Origin: Lichenostomus cassidix
Lineage: Eukaryota > Chordata > Aves > Passeriformes > Meliphagidae
Direction of reading: 5' to 3'
Length of the DNA: 64,000 nt
Assembly (NCBI GenBank): GCA_008360975.2
Contig: CM039194.1
Location: forward strand, 10,526,426-10,590,425
Position numbers and translations under genes: made by a program. Below, in pieces: positions 38,331 to 49,900 of this stretch; the stretch's first letter is position 1, and each line of letters opens with the position of its first letter. Below the pieces are notes generated by a model. It had not been told where the DNA came from. It was given only the letters and a program-made list of their open reading frames with translations, and did not search any database.

Positions 38331-41080
38331 TACATGAGTTTGAGATTCTTTGTGGTAGAATCACTCTGTATGTAAAAGTATTGTAAGGCCGACTCTTTTG
38401 CTAATGCTGAAGACATTGTTTCTCTAGCAAGTATGGTAGTGAAAAATATTGTGGGGTTTTTTTTTTTGTCGCCTGGTGCTTCAAATACATGAATATGGAT
38501 TAAATGTGCTGCCTTTTGGACTGGTGGAATCCCTAAGAAAAGTGGTGCATGAATTTAGACTGAAGTGCAGTTATTTTTCAAGTGGATAGTCAAGGGGGAA
38601 GTTCAGAAGCTTATTTTACTGGTATGGCAAGGGATTGAAAGTAGCAAGAAAGGTTTTAATAATGAAATAATGGAATTGTAGTTATCAGTGCAAACTGTGA
38701 ATATTTTATCATGTCCTTGCCCAACATCTGTCCTAAAGGAGAGTTAACAAGTTGGTTCAAAATTTCTTAAAAAGCAACCATAAATGCAAATGTTGCATAC
38801 TATTACATTAGAGCTTAATATTCTCGATGACAGCAAGACAAATTTCAGTTTTCTCAGTATTAGAGCATTATCCTTGGCAACATTTTGACGTGTTTTCTTG
38901 CCCTAATTCAGATGCAAGAGAATACCAGTCTCCAAGCTCTTCACAGGCTTTGAGTAATTGCCATTTGTTTTTGTCCTTCACCTCTCTGCTCTTCTGAAAA
39001 CAGAATGTATTCCACAGCAGGGTTTCAGTGATGAGAGGTAAAGTAAACCCTCCTCTAGCAATTGGATGCTTTGACTTACTAAAGTCACTGCTGCTTGAAA
39101 GAGAAATTGGTTTCCCTTGAGAACATGTGAGCAATAAAAACAAAACAAAAAAAAAACTGTAGATGAGTTTGTATAAGGGCACATAAAATCCAAATTCCCG
39201 GCTGTAGACATTTTTGTGAGAAGTACAAAACTGATTCACTTATTACTAGTGTGGCCATTGTATTTGTTTTAAGGCATTTTTGAAGTCCAAAGGCTCTTTA
39301 AAAGTGTTTATTTCCCTGAGGAGACAAATGAAGGATTCTGTACTGCAAGTCAAGTATGCCAGCCTTTAACAAGATTGTGAGAGTCTTTTCCATGGGTCTG
39401 CAGTGTGAAAAACATCCTTAGCTGCGTGTCACAATGAATAAGAAGGAAAGAAAGTAGCCAGAAGAGATCCAGCCATCTGGCTGGGTTTATGGGTAGGTTG
39501 TTAGACTGGCTGTAAAGGACTGGTTTCAGATTTAAACTAGTGTCTGCAAAGGAGCTGGGTGCACACATTCTACTGGAAATACTCCTCTTTATGCTCTGGG
39601 GCAAAGCAGTTACAGTGTTTGATACTTTTAAGAAATTTATTTTAATAGAACAGAATGCCCTGGGCTTCTGCAGATGACTTCTCTTCCTCCTTCAGAATAC
39701 TCAGAAAGCTAAACTGAACTTGCTTTATTTCATAGATGACAGTTTTGAGTCCATGTCCCAAGTTCTGTATGAAGGCTGAGGAGTGGCATTGATGCCACAG
39801 TGATAAATGCTTTGTAAGTGCTTATAGAGAGATAAGGCTTGAGGATACTCACCAGCTAATTCAGGATAATAAATTAAATAGAAGTGAGGTGTAATTGACG
39901 TTGTTAATAAGTCTCTTCTCATGTCAGTAACATGCAAATCTATGCAAAATTATTTGTTTTGCATAAAGAAATTGAATTGGAAAGATGCCATGTGGCCTAG
40001 CTACAGAAAGTCCTTAGCAAATTGCATAATCTTAATATCAGTAAACACAGTCTAGATGTTTGGATATGTTCTTAATTCCGTTCCTCTTGCAACTGTTAAA
40101 TAGTAACCAACATTCTTGTTGTGGGCACTCTAACATTTTGTTCCATCAAACCCCTTTATTTGAGTTGTTTATGCTCTTTGCTAATGTTAATGGATTCAAC
40201 CTCATATTGCCTTGGGGATTCACTTTTATGCACAGGTAAACAAATGCAGACACAGTTCTTATGACTCATATCACATACATCAGGAAACCTCTAGCAGAGG
40301 TTTAAAGCTCTTGCTTTAATTGCTAGACTCATCTTCCATCCAAAACAAGAATTACTGTCCTCCACAGAAAGACATTTTAGTTGGATTGCCAGAGGGCTCT
40401 TCTCCAATTTTTTTGTGTAGACACTTACCTTGCTCCGGAGATTATTGTGTCGTGCACATTCTTTTAATTTCTTTTCAGATTTTGAAGACCAACTTCTCCC
40501 TTACTTACTTCAATGGCTGTCTTCTGCTGAGAAGTGTTAAAATAGTTTGGAGAGACCATCTGCCCTCTTGCCAAGCTGGAGTACTTGGGTTCTGTACATG
40601 GCTGTGACACTTGCCAGCTTTTCCACTCACAGCAAAGTTTCTTCTCCTATCTTTCCCCATACATTTCTAAAGATAAATTAGGAATAGCAGACAGTTTCTC
40701 ATAAGGCTCTGTCAGCCCTATGGATAAATTCCATGTTTATTCTCTTTCACTCTCCATTTGATTCCTCAGTGAGTTTTCTATGTGCTTGTCTTATCTTCTG
40801 GCCTTCTTCCCCAAAACCAGTACTGTGCAAATAATTGATTTTTCAGTTTACTGACTGTACTGGAGAGTCAGGATTTGAGGGGGTAATTCTTCATGGTAAA
40901 GTAAAAGACCTTTTAAAAAACTCTTTAAAAAATGAAATTTGACAGTTTTTGAAGCAGAGACATCTCTTCAAAATGAACGAGCTAAATTTCAGCATTCCAG
41001 TGATTCAGCTTGTCAATCCCAATTTGTAAATTATTTTGATCATCTCAAACTCCATTTTCTGCAGCACACAAACTGTATTC
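38331..41080. other. Intronic sequence, nothing notable
   Basis: No gene or repeat family recognised. A T11 run occurs at about 38457-38467. Confidence 0.5.
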
Positions 41081-41082
41081 CA

Positions 41083-41138
41083 AATAATAACAATAACAGT
41101 AGTAGTATTAGTAGTAGTAGTAATAATAATAATAATTC
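41083..41138. repeat. AAT/AGT trinucleotide microsatellite
   Basis: AAT and AAC units give way to AGT units and return to AAT units, about 18 triplets in all. Translation as Asn and Ser runs in a short + frame is a by-product. Confidence 0.88.
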
Positions 41139-41390
41139 TTTTCTCCCAATGAGTGTAGTAGTGTCTCATTATATTCATTATTTTCTTTTAGTGTTGATTT
41201 TGCTAGTAACTCCACTTGCTATAAGCTTCTGAGTTCCTGGCATACTTCAAAGACACTTTGTCATTGCATCAGTATTTTAGCTTCTTGTTCCTATTTTTGA
41301 TCTATCTCGGCTCTAAAGAGTGAAAAAATAATGTGAAGTTGAAAGAACTTTCTGGAGAGTTACAACAGTACATTCTCCCAAACAGTCCTG

Positions 41391-41466
41391 GGCATTGGCC
41401 ACCATCACAGAGCATTGGGCTAAATGAACCTGCTGTGACCATCCCAGATTCTTTTATTCCTTACAT
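41391..41466 (+). mobile_element. Old CR1/L3-like LINE 3'-end relic
   Basis: The run GGCATTGGCCACCATCACAG, then AGCATTGGGCTAAATGAACC, CTGTGACCATCCCAGA and TTCTTTTATTCC follows the order of the ancient amniote CR1/L3 end (GGGCTAGATGGACC, CTGACCCAGTATGG, TTCTTAT). Divergence is high, as expected for an insertion older than the fragments at 17.4 and 22.5 kb. Confidence 0.5.
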
Positions 41467-41469
41467 CCT

Positions 41470-44400
41470 GTCCCTCAGGCATTTATTCTTTTCCCTGGGT
41501 CTCAGAAGATGCCCATTAATCCTTCCTGGTTCTGCTCAGGAGGACATGCTCATATGACATTCTCATGCAGGTTCCAATGTCCTTGTCACTGGGCTGAAAA
41601 GGAGCCAGCAAGAGGACAGGAAAGCAAACTTCCATTTCTCTCCTGCACCAGAGTAATCTAAGGATAGTTCATAGCTGCTCTGTGCATTGTCAGTGTTGTG
41701 ACAGTTTATCCTTCCACATCAAGGAGACATAACCAGCTCCTGCATCACCACATCAGTGATTCAAATTGCTCCTTAAATAGCATTTGCTGGTCTCTGTTGA
41801 AGTATGTGGTAATCAGTTCCACAAAGCTGCACTGATGATTCTCACTTCTCTGTGCCAGAAATTACTCTTGACCATATTGTGAAAGGAAATGAATGGGATT
41901 TTTTTAACGAAAGTGGTTTGAGTACTTAACATATATAATATATTGTAAGTGCTATTATCATTACAGAAAGCTCTTTTTTTCTGTCTTTTCATGACTGTGT
42001 AACTCCAGCTAGACTTTAAGTTTCTCAGTATTAGTGACTTGTGCTATACACAAGGTTTGGTGTAGGTTTTAGGGAATACCTATTTTCAGTGGAGTTCTCC
42101 ATACAGGAGAGTTGTCAGTTGGATAATCAGACAGCCAGGATCTCTGCCTGCTGCAAATCCACAGAGCTCCATTAAAGTCAGGGCTGATTTGTGTCAGTGA
42201 GGGACCCATCCTGGAGCTTTGATGTCCTCCTTCTTTCAACAGAAATAAACCCAGCTCTGAAAGAACAAGAGTTCAAAGCAGTTCGGTTCATACCAATTCC
42301 TAGGGAGTGAGATGCTTTGCATCAGTGTTATATTCATTTAGGGTTCTGTAAATGGTCTTTTTAGAAAATTAGAATTACGTATAATTTGCTGGTATGTTCC
42401 CATAGCTGTCCTAAAGAAGTTAACCACTGTTAACATGGAATGTAAGAGCAAACATACTGTTAACAAATGCAGGATTTGTGCATTAATTCAAAGGCTTATT
42501 ACCTTGTTTCTCTTCTTATCTCACACCTGAATGTCACCAGTCTGGGAATTATGCAAGATCATGTTTTCAGTTTTTTTGAGAAAAGTGTCTTTTGAAGCCG
42601 CCTGAATGTGGTTAAAAATACCTTTGTTATTCAAAATCATTGTCAAATAATTGTTTGGTTTTCAAAGTACACCTGAAATTGGGAAAGGTTGCCAAGTCCA
42701 ACCATTAGATAAGATTAATTCAACTCTTTTCTGTACGCAATATGATACGGGTTTTTTGCATATTTTTCAACCCTGTAGTCCATGGCATCATTTTCTCACT
42801 CAATACAAAGTGTTGCTCTTTTGGCCATGTCAGGTTGCAGAGTACAGGAGCCAACAGTTCTATCATATTTCTCCAAAGCTGCAGAGCCCACGAGGCAGCA
42901 AAATTGCAAAGGGTGAAGTACAGAAAGAGAAAAAACCTCACGTAGGCAGAACAGTTGATGTGTGCTCTCCTGGAGAAACTAATTCTGGTGCAGGCCCTGG
43001 CACAGATTTCCTTTGCAATGGTGCCCATCTTGCTAAGCTAGATTTTTCACAAAGGGTCATTAGCTGCATCTCCTAATTTTCCAGTTTCCTGGTCTGAAAC
43101 TCTGAGGTTTGATTTGCAGAAGTGCTGAGCACTCACAGCTGAAGGGAATGGTCAGTGTGAACCGGTTAATACTTTCCATTCACCATGAAAGTGCAAGTCC
43201 TCAATACCTGGAACCAGAGACACCAACATTAACTAGTAATACCCTTCTTATATTGCTGTTGCTTTGCTTTGTAATGCAAATTGCTATATAATAATCCCTA
43301 TGAATGGTATAGTGGCAGCAAACAGCTCTGGTGATTGATTAAACACTTCAGTTTCTCTTCAGAGTTTAATTAATCTTAGCAGTTCTTTATTGCTTTATAG
43401 GCTACAAAGAATAGAGATTATTGCCACTTTAGTAGGGAATGGAGAGGAGCTTCTCTGTGTGTTGGTTGTGGCTTTTCCCCTTTCTGAAAGTCTTCCCAGA
43501 CACGTGAGCAGGAAGTTAACTTGCTTATGAGTTTCAAACACTTGATAAACCCTATTCCCCCTTTCTTAGGATGAATAAATAGGATGTGGAGTTGAGCTTC
43601 ATAGAAGCTTTGAAGCCAAACTCAGCAGTGCCTCATGAGGTGACCTGTCCCCTGCCCTCACAAAGACCTTTCCAGCCAGAGGTGCACTTCTCTCTATATA
43701 ATAGGATTCTTTCTAAAATCTCATTAAAGAAGGGTTTTCTCCCTTTTAGGTTTTTTATTGTTGTTGTTATTGTTCATTTCTAAGCATTCTCCTGTAAGAA
43801 AGGCACACTATATAAAGTTTTATATCTTTGTAGTATAGTGGCCATCATACTTTTTATTAATCATTTGACACCTCTACTGCCATTCCCTTCCTTTTGTAAA
43901 TCTGTGAGAGTATTGTGGGGATACATTTTCACTCCATGTGATATTTTGTACCCTTTGTCCAGCCCTTCTTAGGAATTATTTTTTGTTACTGACACAGAAC
44001 TCATTCTAGAAACTGACCTACTTTCTTAGCCTGTCTCCCCATCACTTTTCCTGGGAGAATTCTTGTGCCTGGCTATGGGAGAGTAACTCAGGACAGCACC
44101 AAAGGGTCAAAAGGACAAGCTCTAGTTTTAGTGCATTCAGATGATGGGTCTGATCATCCCCCTTTGGGCCATGCTCTCCTTGGCTGGATGTATTGGCTTC
44201 TCCCTCTTTCCTTTTAGCACTTGCAATCCCCTCATTTCTTGCATGACCCTGGGTCCCTCTGAAGTAAATGCCACAGTTTAAAACAACAACAAAGTTTAAA
44301 ACAATAACAAAAGACGATTGCCTGCCACTTACTTTACTCAGTGCTAGGTTCACTCTTGATTATGTTTAAGTTTCATACAAAACAAAAAACCCCAAAACCA

Positions 44401-46760
44401 CAGGAGCAGTAAGAGGGTTAGCATTGTATAACATAGCCCCAATACACTACTTGGGGTCTCAGACCTTTTAAGGGTGAAGGGTGACTAGAGCTCCTCACAT
44501 TTCCATCAAGAGTAGATTATTTCACACAGCATAAACACATGTGAACTACTGGTAGAGTAAAATTAGTAGCTATCACACAGCTGTCTTTATTCTTTTCCCA
44601 AATATTTTTTATCACTGGCTTAACAACAGTCATTGTCTGTAATTTCCTTTTCTTCCTAGCTTTTTTCTGGGCTGCACAGTAAGAGCATAGAGTATATATA
44701 ACCTGTAAGTCACTTGCAGTATGAAGTTAACCTTTTAAAGATTTAGTATTTTGATTATTTACCATTCCACCTGTTCCTCTCGGATTACCAAGACAGCCAA
44801 GGAACAGGAGTGACCAAGCAGTCAAACTGAAGAACCGTGAAAAGGTCACATTAGAAACTGTATAATGCACTTAGCGCATATTATTCTGCTGTCTCTTAAA
44901 GACTTTACGGGGGATTAAAAACCTCCCTCTTGTGACAGAGATCATAATGAGAACTGAAAATGTCACAACATAAATTGATTTTATGTTAATGATTGTAGCA
45001 AGAATGAGAAATTATTCAAATAGTACTTTTTACACTAAACCTTCCACTACAACATGGCAGTGTTGTGCTGCTCCAGGTTTTCAGTATTCCCAGCATGTCC
45101 AGACTCAGGCTGGGGACTGAGCACTCCCCATGTAGGAGCTGCACTCATCTCACCTTGTGCTTGGCACACCTGTATTTACAGAAGGAGCAAAGAGCCTGAA
45201 TGTGTGAGCTGAAGGTAGCCAAGCTTCATCGTTGTAAGCCTAATCTATCACTGGTACAACTGCCCCTACTTGGACTTGGGGGTAAAAACCAAGCAAATCA
45301 AAACCAAATTTTCCTAGATGTTGGGCTCCCTGGGCAATTTGTTGGTGTCCTCAGAGTCTTGCAGTTGGAGAAAACACAGTTTTGAATCTAACCTAGACCA
45401 TGCTTTAGAATAAAATTTAAATGTACACAGTTTGGGTTCAGGCCTGCATTATTTGCATGCTTTCATTACCTACTTTGCTTATTGTGTACTCTGTTCACTT
45501 CTGGGAGAAGGAGGGACTGAATGCTGGCACTTCCTTTCATGATTCTGGGGATGAGAATAAAATGTGCACGGTAATGTGGATGATCTGAAACTGTCCCAGG
45601 AGAACTGGCAGAGCTCCAAATGAACAAACCAGGCAAATGCTGCAGTGATAGTGCTGTTTTCATCTGTCTCTAGAAAATATTAACTTCAGCAGAATAAGCA
45701 CAAAACCACCTTCACATGAATCCTTATGATATTAGTGTGATACCTAGTGCTGTCAACAGTTTTGAAGAACAGGTTGGTAAAGTAGAGTGTAGTTCAAAGC
45801 AACTGTCCTAAAGCTGCTAGTGATCTGGATTTTGCCTTTTGTTTGTTCTTCTTAAATGGATGTTGAAATATCTTTTCCAGAAAAGGCTCATTAGTGTTTT
45901 GGATGTCATACATACATTCCTAGATACGTAGGAAAATATTAATATCATTGTAGCCTAATTCTGACAAAACATCAAGATACTTTTTCCTAAAGCACTTCCT
46001 AACCATTTATTCTATTAACTTTCTGTGAATTCCTTGAGAATATAGTATTGGGTTTATCTGCACATGGAATCATTCTTGAAGGAAGCAAATGTGTTGTTTC
46101 CTGTCCATAAATAACTTCATACATAAATAAGCCTTACTGACACCCTGCAAGTATTCTAAGAATATGTAGTAAAAAAACCCCACAGATTTGCAGCAGAGAT
46201 TTTTTAAAGCCCAATAATAAATTACATACTTAAGGAACTGACATATATCTGCTACAAGAAAAATAAATGGCAACAGCTAACAGTGAATAGAAGCTTCCTG
46301 TGAGATTTGCTGCCTGTATGAAAAACAGTATGAAAAGGGACAAAGTAAGCATTCAGATTTCAGAAGTACCTATTTATGGCTGAAATAAAGAAAAAATTAG
46401 AGTTACGACTTTGGAAGTGAAAATTGTAGTTTCTTGATATAACCAAATCACAAGCCTCATCTTTTGATTTTTTTTTTCAGTACTGTTAGCTACTGAAACT
46501 TTGGGAGTCTAAGTTAGAGGGGAATGGTGGACTTGAGTTGACTCTCTCAAGAGCTATTGACATCCATAATGATGGAACTGATTATTTTAGTTGGAAAATG
46601 AATGAGAAAATTAGAAGATTTGAGGCAATGCATGGCGTGGCAATGAAAGAGCAGCAGAAAGACCCTGTGTCTCTTCCTCCCTCTCATTACATCCTCCTTC
46701 CTAAGCTGTGCTCCCATCTTCCAGTGCACCTTGGTCTCTTTCCTTTCCCTCTCAGTCACT
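41470..46760. other. Intronic sequence, little structure
   Basis: No gene recognised. An AACCGGTT octamer lies at 43160-43167. An AT-rich stretch with two CpGs (AGCGCATATT, TTTACGGGG; about 44870-44912) may be another conserved patch. A strong pyrimidine tract ending in CAG lies at about 46467-46480, but no exon follows it. Confidence 0.45.
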
Positions 46761-46770
46761 CCTTGGCTGC

Positions 46771-46994
46771 TTACAGGTGCTCTCTGTGTCACCATCCTGC
46801 CCTTACAGGTGTTTTCTGTGTCACCATCCTGCCCTTACAGGTGTTTTCTGTGTCACCATCCTGCCCTTACAGGTGTTTTCTGTGTCACCATCCTGCCCTT
46901 ACAGGTGCTCTCTGTGTCACCATCCTGCCCTTGCAGGTGCTCTGTGTGTCACCATCCTGCCCTTACAGGTGCTCTGAGTGTCACCATCCTGCTC
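46771..46994 (+). repeat. Seven-copy 32-bp minisatellite
   Basis: Units start at 46771, 46803, 46835, 46867, 46899, 46931 and 46963, each exactly 32 bp. Units 2-4 are identical; unit 5 equals unit 1; units 6 and 7 carry two or three changes. Each unit runs TTACAGGTG, a TTTTCTGTG or CTCTCTGTG variant, then TCACCATCCTGCCC. Because 32 is not a multiple of three and the unit has no stop in any + frame, all three + frames stay open and repeat the same 32-residue motif. This explains the long (218-codon) but non-genic frame at 46538-47194. The near-identity suggests recent expansion and likely length polymorphism. Confidence 0.95.
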
Positions 46995-46999
46995 TCTCC

Positions 47000-49900
47000 T
47001 CTTTCCCCAGCTCATTTGTCCCTATCCCGGTGCCACCTAATCTCCTGGCAAAAAATTTCCCTGAATCTGTCATGTGCCACCAAAACCTTCAATTCATAAC
47101 CAGCAAACTACCTGAGCATGTACAGATTGGCTCTTTCCTGCCCCACACCCCTTTGTTTCATCCTAACTCTCTTCTCATGAGCGCAAGATTTTGAAATGGA
47201 TTCTTTCCAGAAAATGTCTGTCTTCTTCTCTTCTATGTATGAGATACTCCAGCTCTTCAGCCCTGATCTTTCATCCTATTTATATAATCTTTATTGTACA
47301 TTATCGTCATCTTAACTACATAAATAACTTGAGGAAAAGATAATATAATAAATATTATTCACTTTGTTATAAATATTCACAGGTAAATCTGCAAAAGATT
47401 ACTTCCCAGCATGAGTTAATGTTCTTTTCAGAATGCAGGCATGCCCATTAACTAAAATTTTTTACATGGCTTCAGCTTCAAACCTGGTGCAATTTTATCT
47501 GACTTTCATCTGATTTTAATTCAAGAATTTGCTTGCATGTGCAAAGTAATTTCCATTAGTTTCTTCCCATTATCTCTACAGCCCTGTGAGTAATTGCTGC
47601 TGTCTGTGAGAGAGTATGTATTAATATTTTGTTAGACAAGATTGCAACAGGTGACTTTTTACTGTGATTTTTGCAAACCGATAAATGTGATAAAGAATAA
47701 CTTTTCCAAAAGGCCATTCTCTTTGAACTTCAGGTCTATGTAACAAGCAAGCAAGACTCTTGATTTATAATATTCCATATAGAACGTATTGTCATTAGCC
47801 TCTTAAAGGTGGTGAAATATTGACATTAATACATAAGGAAAATAACCAGAAATTTTATTTCAACTCAGAGCAAAGAGATCTGCCCACATCATGACATTTG
47901 ATGCCAGGCTTATTTGCACCTAATCATATTTGTTTCCCATGAATGGCAAATAAGAAAATTACAAACACAACATTTTATTTAAACCTGTGACCTTCATTCC
48001 CAGAAAATCTCTGTATTTTCTGCTAAGAAGTTTATACTCTGGATGGAAAAAAAGTGGATTAATGTGCCAGCAGTCAGCAATCTGTGCATGTAGATCCCCT
48101 CGGCTTGTAATTGTTATTAAACTGGTTCACTGCACCCTTCATAAAGTGTTGAGTCTCTTGGTAGGGGAGTAAATAGACCTCTGTTTATTCTGAGAAACTT
48201 GTGAATTACTGTAATTCATTTCAGATTTATAGATTCACTGTCTTTAAATTGATGTTGTTTTTTACAAGGAAACGAACAGCCAAGTTTTTTTTAACAAACC
48301 AATGCAATTTAATTCTTACAGAATTTATCTGCCTGTGGATCAGCAGCATAACACAATTTTAATTACACGTACCACACTTCACTGAATTCTCTCATTCTGT
48401 AGCAAAGCCTTATCAGAGTAAAGGTCCATGAGATGTGTTGAGCTCCGCTGAGCCCTAAGTCACAAGGTTTGCATTCTCGTCATACAAAAAAAAAAAGTAA
48501 AAAAGAGTCAGTCATTTACACTTCTGTCTTGAGGGAAGAGATACTTACTATTATATAGAGAATTAATGGAAAATACAAACTACTAAGTGCCTTTGTGGTT
48601 AAGAAATCAAGTGCAAAACCATCTAAAAACATGATTAGAGAAAAAGGAAGGAAGTGTTGAAGCAGGTCAGCAGCACTATATTGAAATAATTATCATCAGT
48701 TGTTCCTCATGTATTAATTCATGGCTAAGTGGGTTTTACTACTTTCTTTGCAGCACAGATATAGTTCTCTGCTAGCACAGCTTTGTATCAGCCCACTCAC
48801 ACTTAACTGCAGTGTTTTCTGAAAAGATAGATATGAATTCATTGCAGCTGCTCTTGTTGTATCTGAGAGGAAGGAAACTACTGAAAGGAGATCCCATCTG
48901 ACGGCAGAGACCTGCAAGTGCTGTTCCTGTGTCCCTGCTTAATGCAGCAGAGCTCTTTCCTCACAGCAGTCAGAGTGGGGAGAAAAAGCATCAACATCAC
49001 TACTTCAGTGGCTTCAACACAATTTTTCCCACTTTTAAAATAAACAAACCCATGGAGAGGAATTATCGGAATCAAGAACTATTTTCCTTTATTGCATTTA
49101 AACATAATTGAGGTGCTTTTAACAAAGGTTGTGCAACCTGCTTGCTGAACTGCCTTGCACACTTGTTGAACCTATAAATCAGCTCAAGCAGAGTAGTGTA
49201 AGTGGTGATTCCCATCTGCTTTGGGGCAGAATTGAGAGATGGGCTGAAAAGAGAGGCCCAAGGGGAAGACTTGGCAGTTCTCTGGCCTGATATCAGTCGT
49301 GCAGACAGCAGGAAAGTCCCCACAGTTGCTCCTTGGAGATTTAGTTTTTTGGGAAGGGAGTGGGACATGACTTTGGAGAGTTCTATGGGCTCAAAGCCAT
49401 TGGGACATAGGAAAAAAATCTGAAGCAAAGCAGGCTTTGTTAGTTCTGTTATTTAGAGCACAATTTATTTTATTTTTATATATAAACATTAACTGATGGT
49501 GGTAGTTTTTCTTTCCATTGGAAGAGTAGAAATAGCTGAACAATATAAGAAAGAAAAGGTAATTTCAAGGAGTTCTTGGGAAGATTTTGTCAGTGATTTT
49601 GATTTGAAATGCATCTGTAAGGGACTAGAGAGAAGACAATTTGAAAGAGAGATCTCAGTCGATGTGCTGTCATCCACCATTCGTGCTCCTTGGCATCTCT
49701 TGTAGCATCTCCAAAGTTTGACAGAGGAAGTGGTGCAGTACAGTCCTACAGTACTTTTCAAAGTACAGATGGGCCAAGCACAGATGGCTGAATTGCATCT
49801 TGTGCAGCCTCTCGCTTAAACAAATATAGAATAATTTCCCTGACACTGCTGGGGTGTTTTTCAGATTTACATTGAACTAAATCATGCCATGAATTTTTGA

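Noticed and set aside
39488..39540. Possible next SPOCK1 exon because of a GACTGGTTT word
   Set aside because: Translation does not give the expected RLKDWF-type helix, and no acceptor or donor fits.
42651..43076. 141-codon + frame
   Set aside because: Overlapped by comparable frames on both strands, with no domain match or coding-like codon use.
46467..46485. Strong pyrimidine tract ending in CAG as an alternative exon acceptor
   Set aside because: The sequence that follows has early stops, no family match and no obvious donor at exon distance.
46538..47194. Longest open frame in the window (218 codons) as a protein-coding gene
   Set aside because: Its length is caused by the 32-bp minisatellite, which is open in all three + frames. 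No domain and no splice or promoter context are seen.
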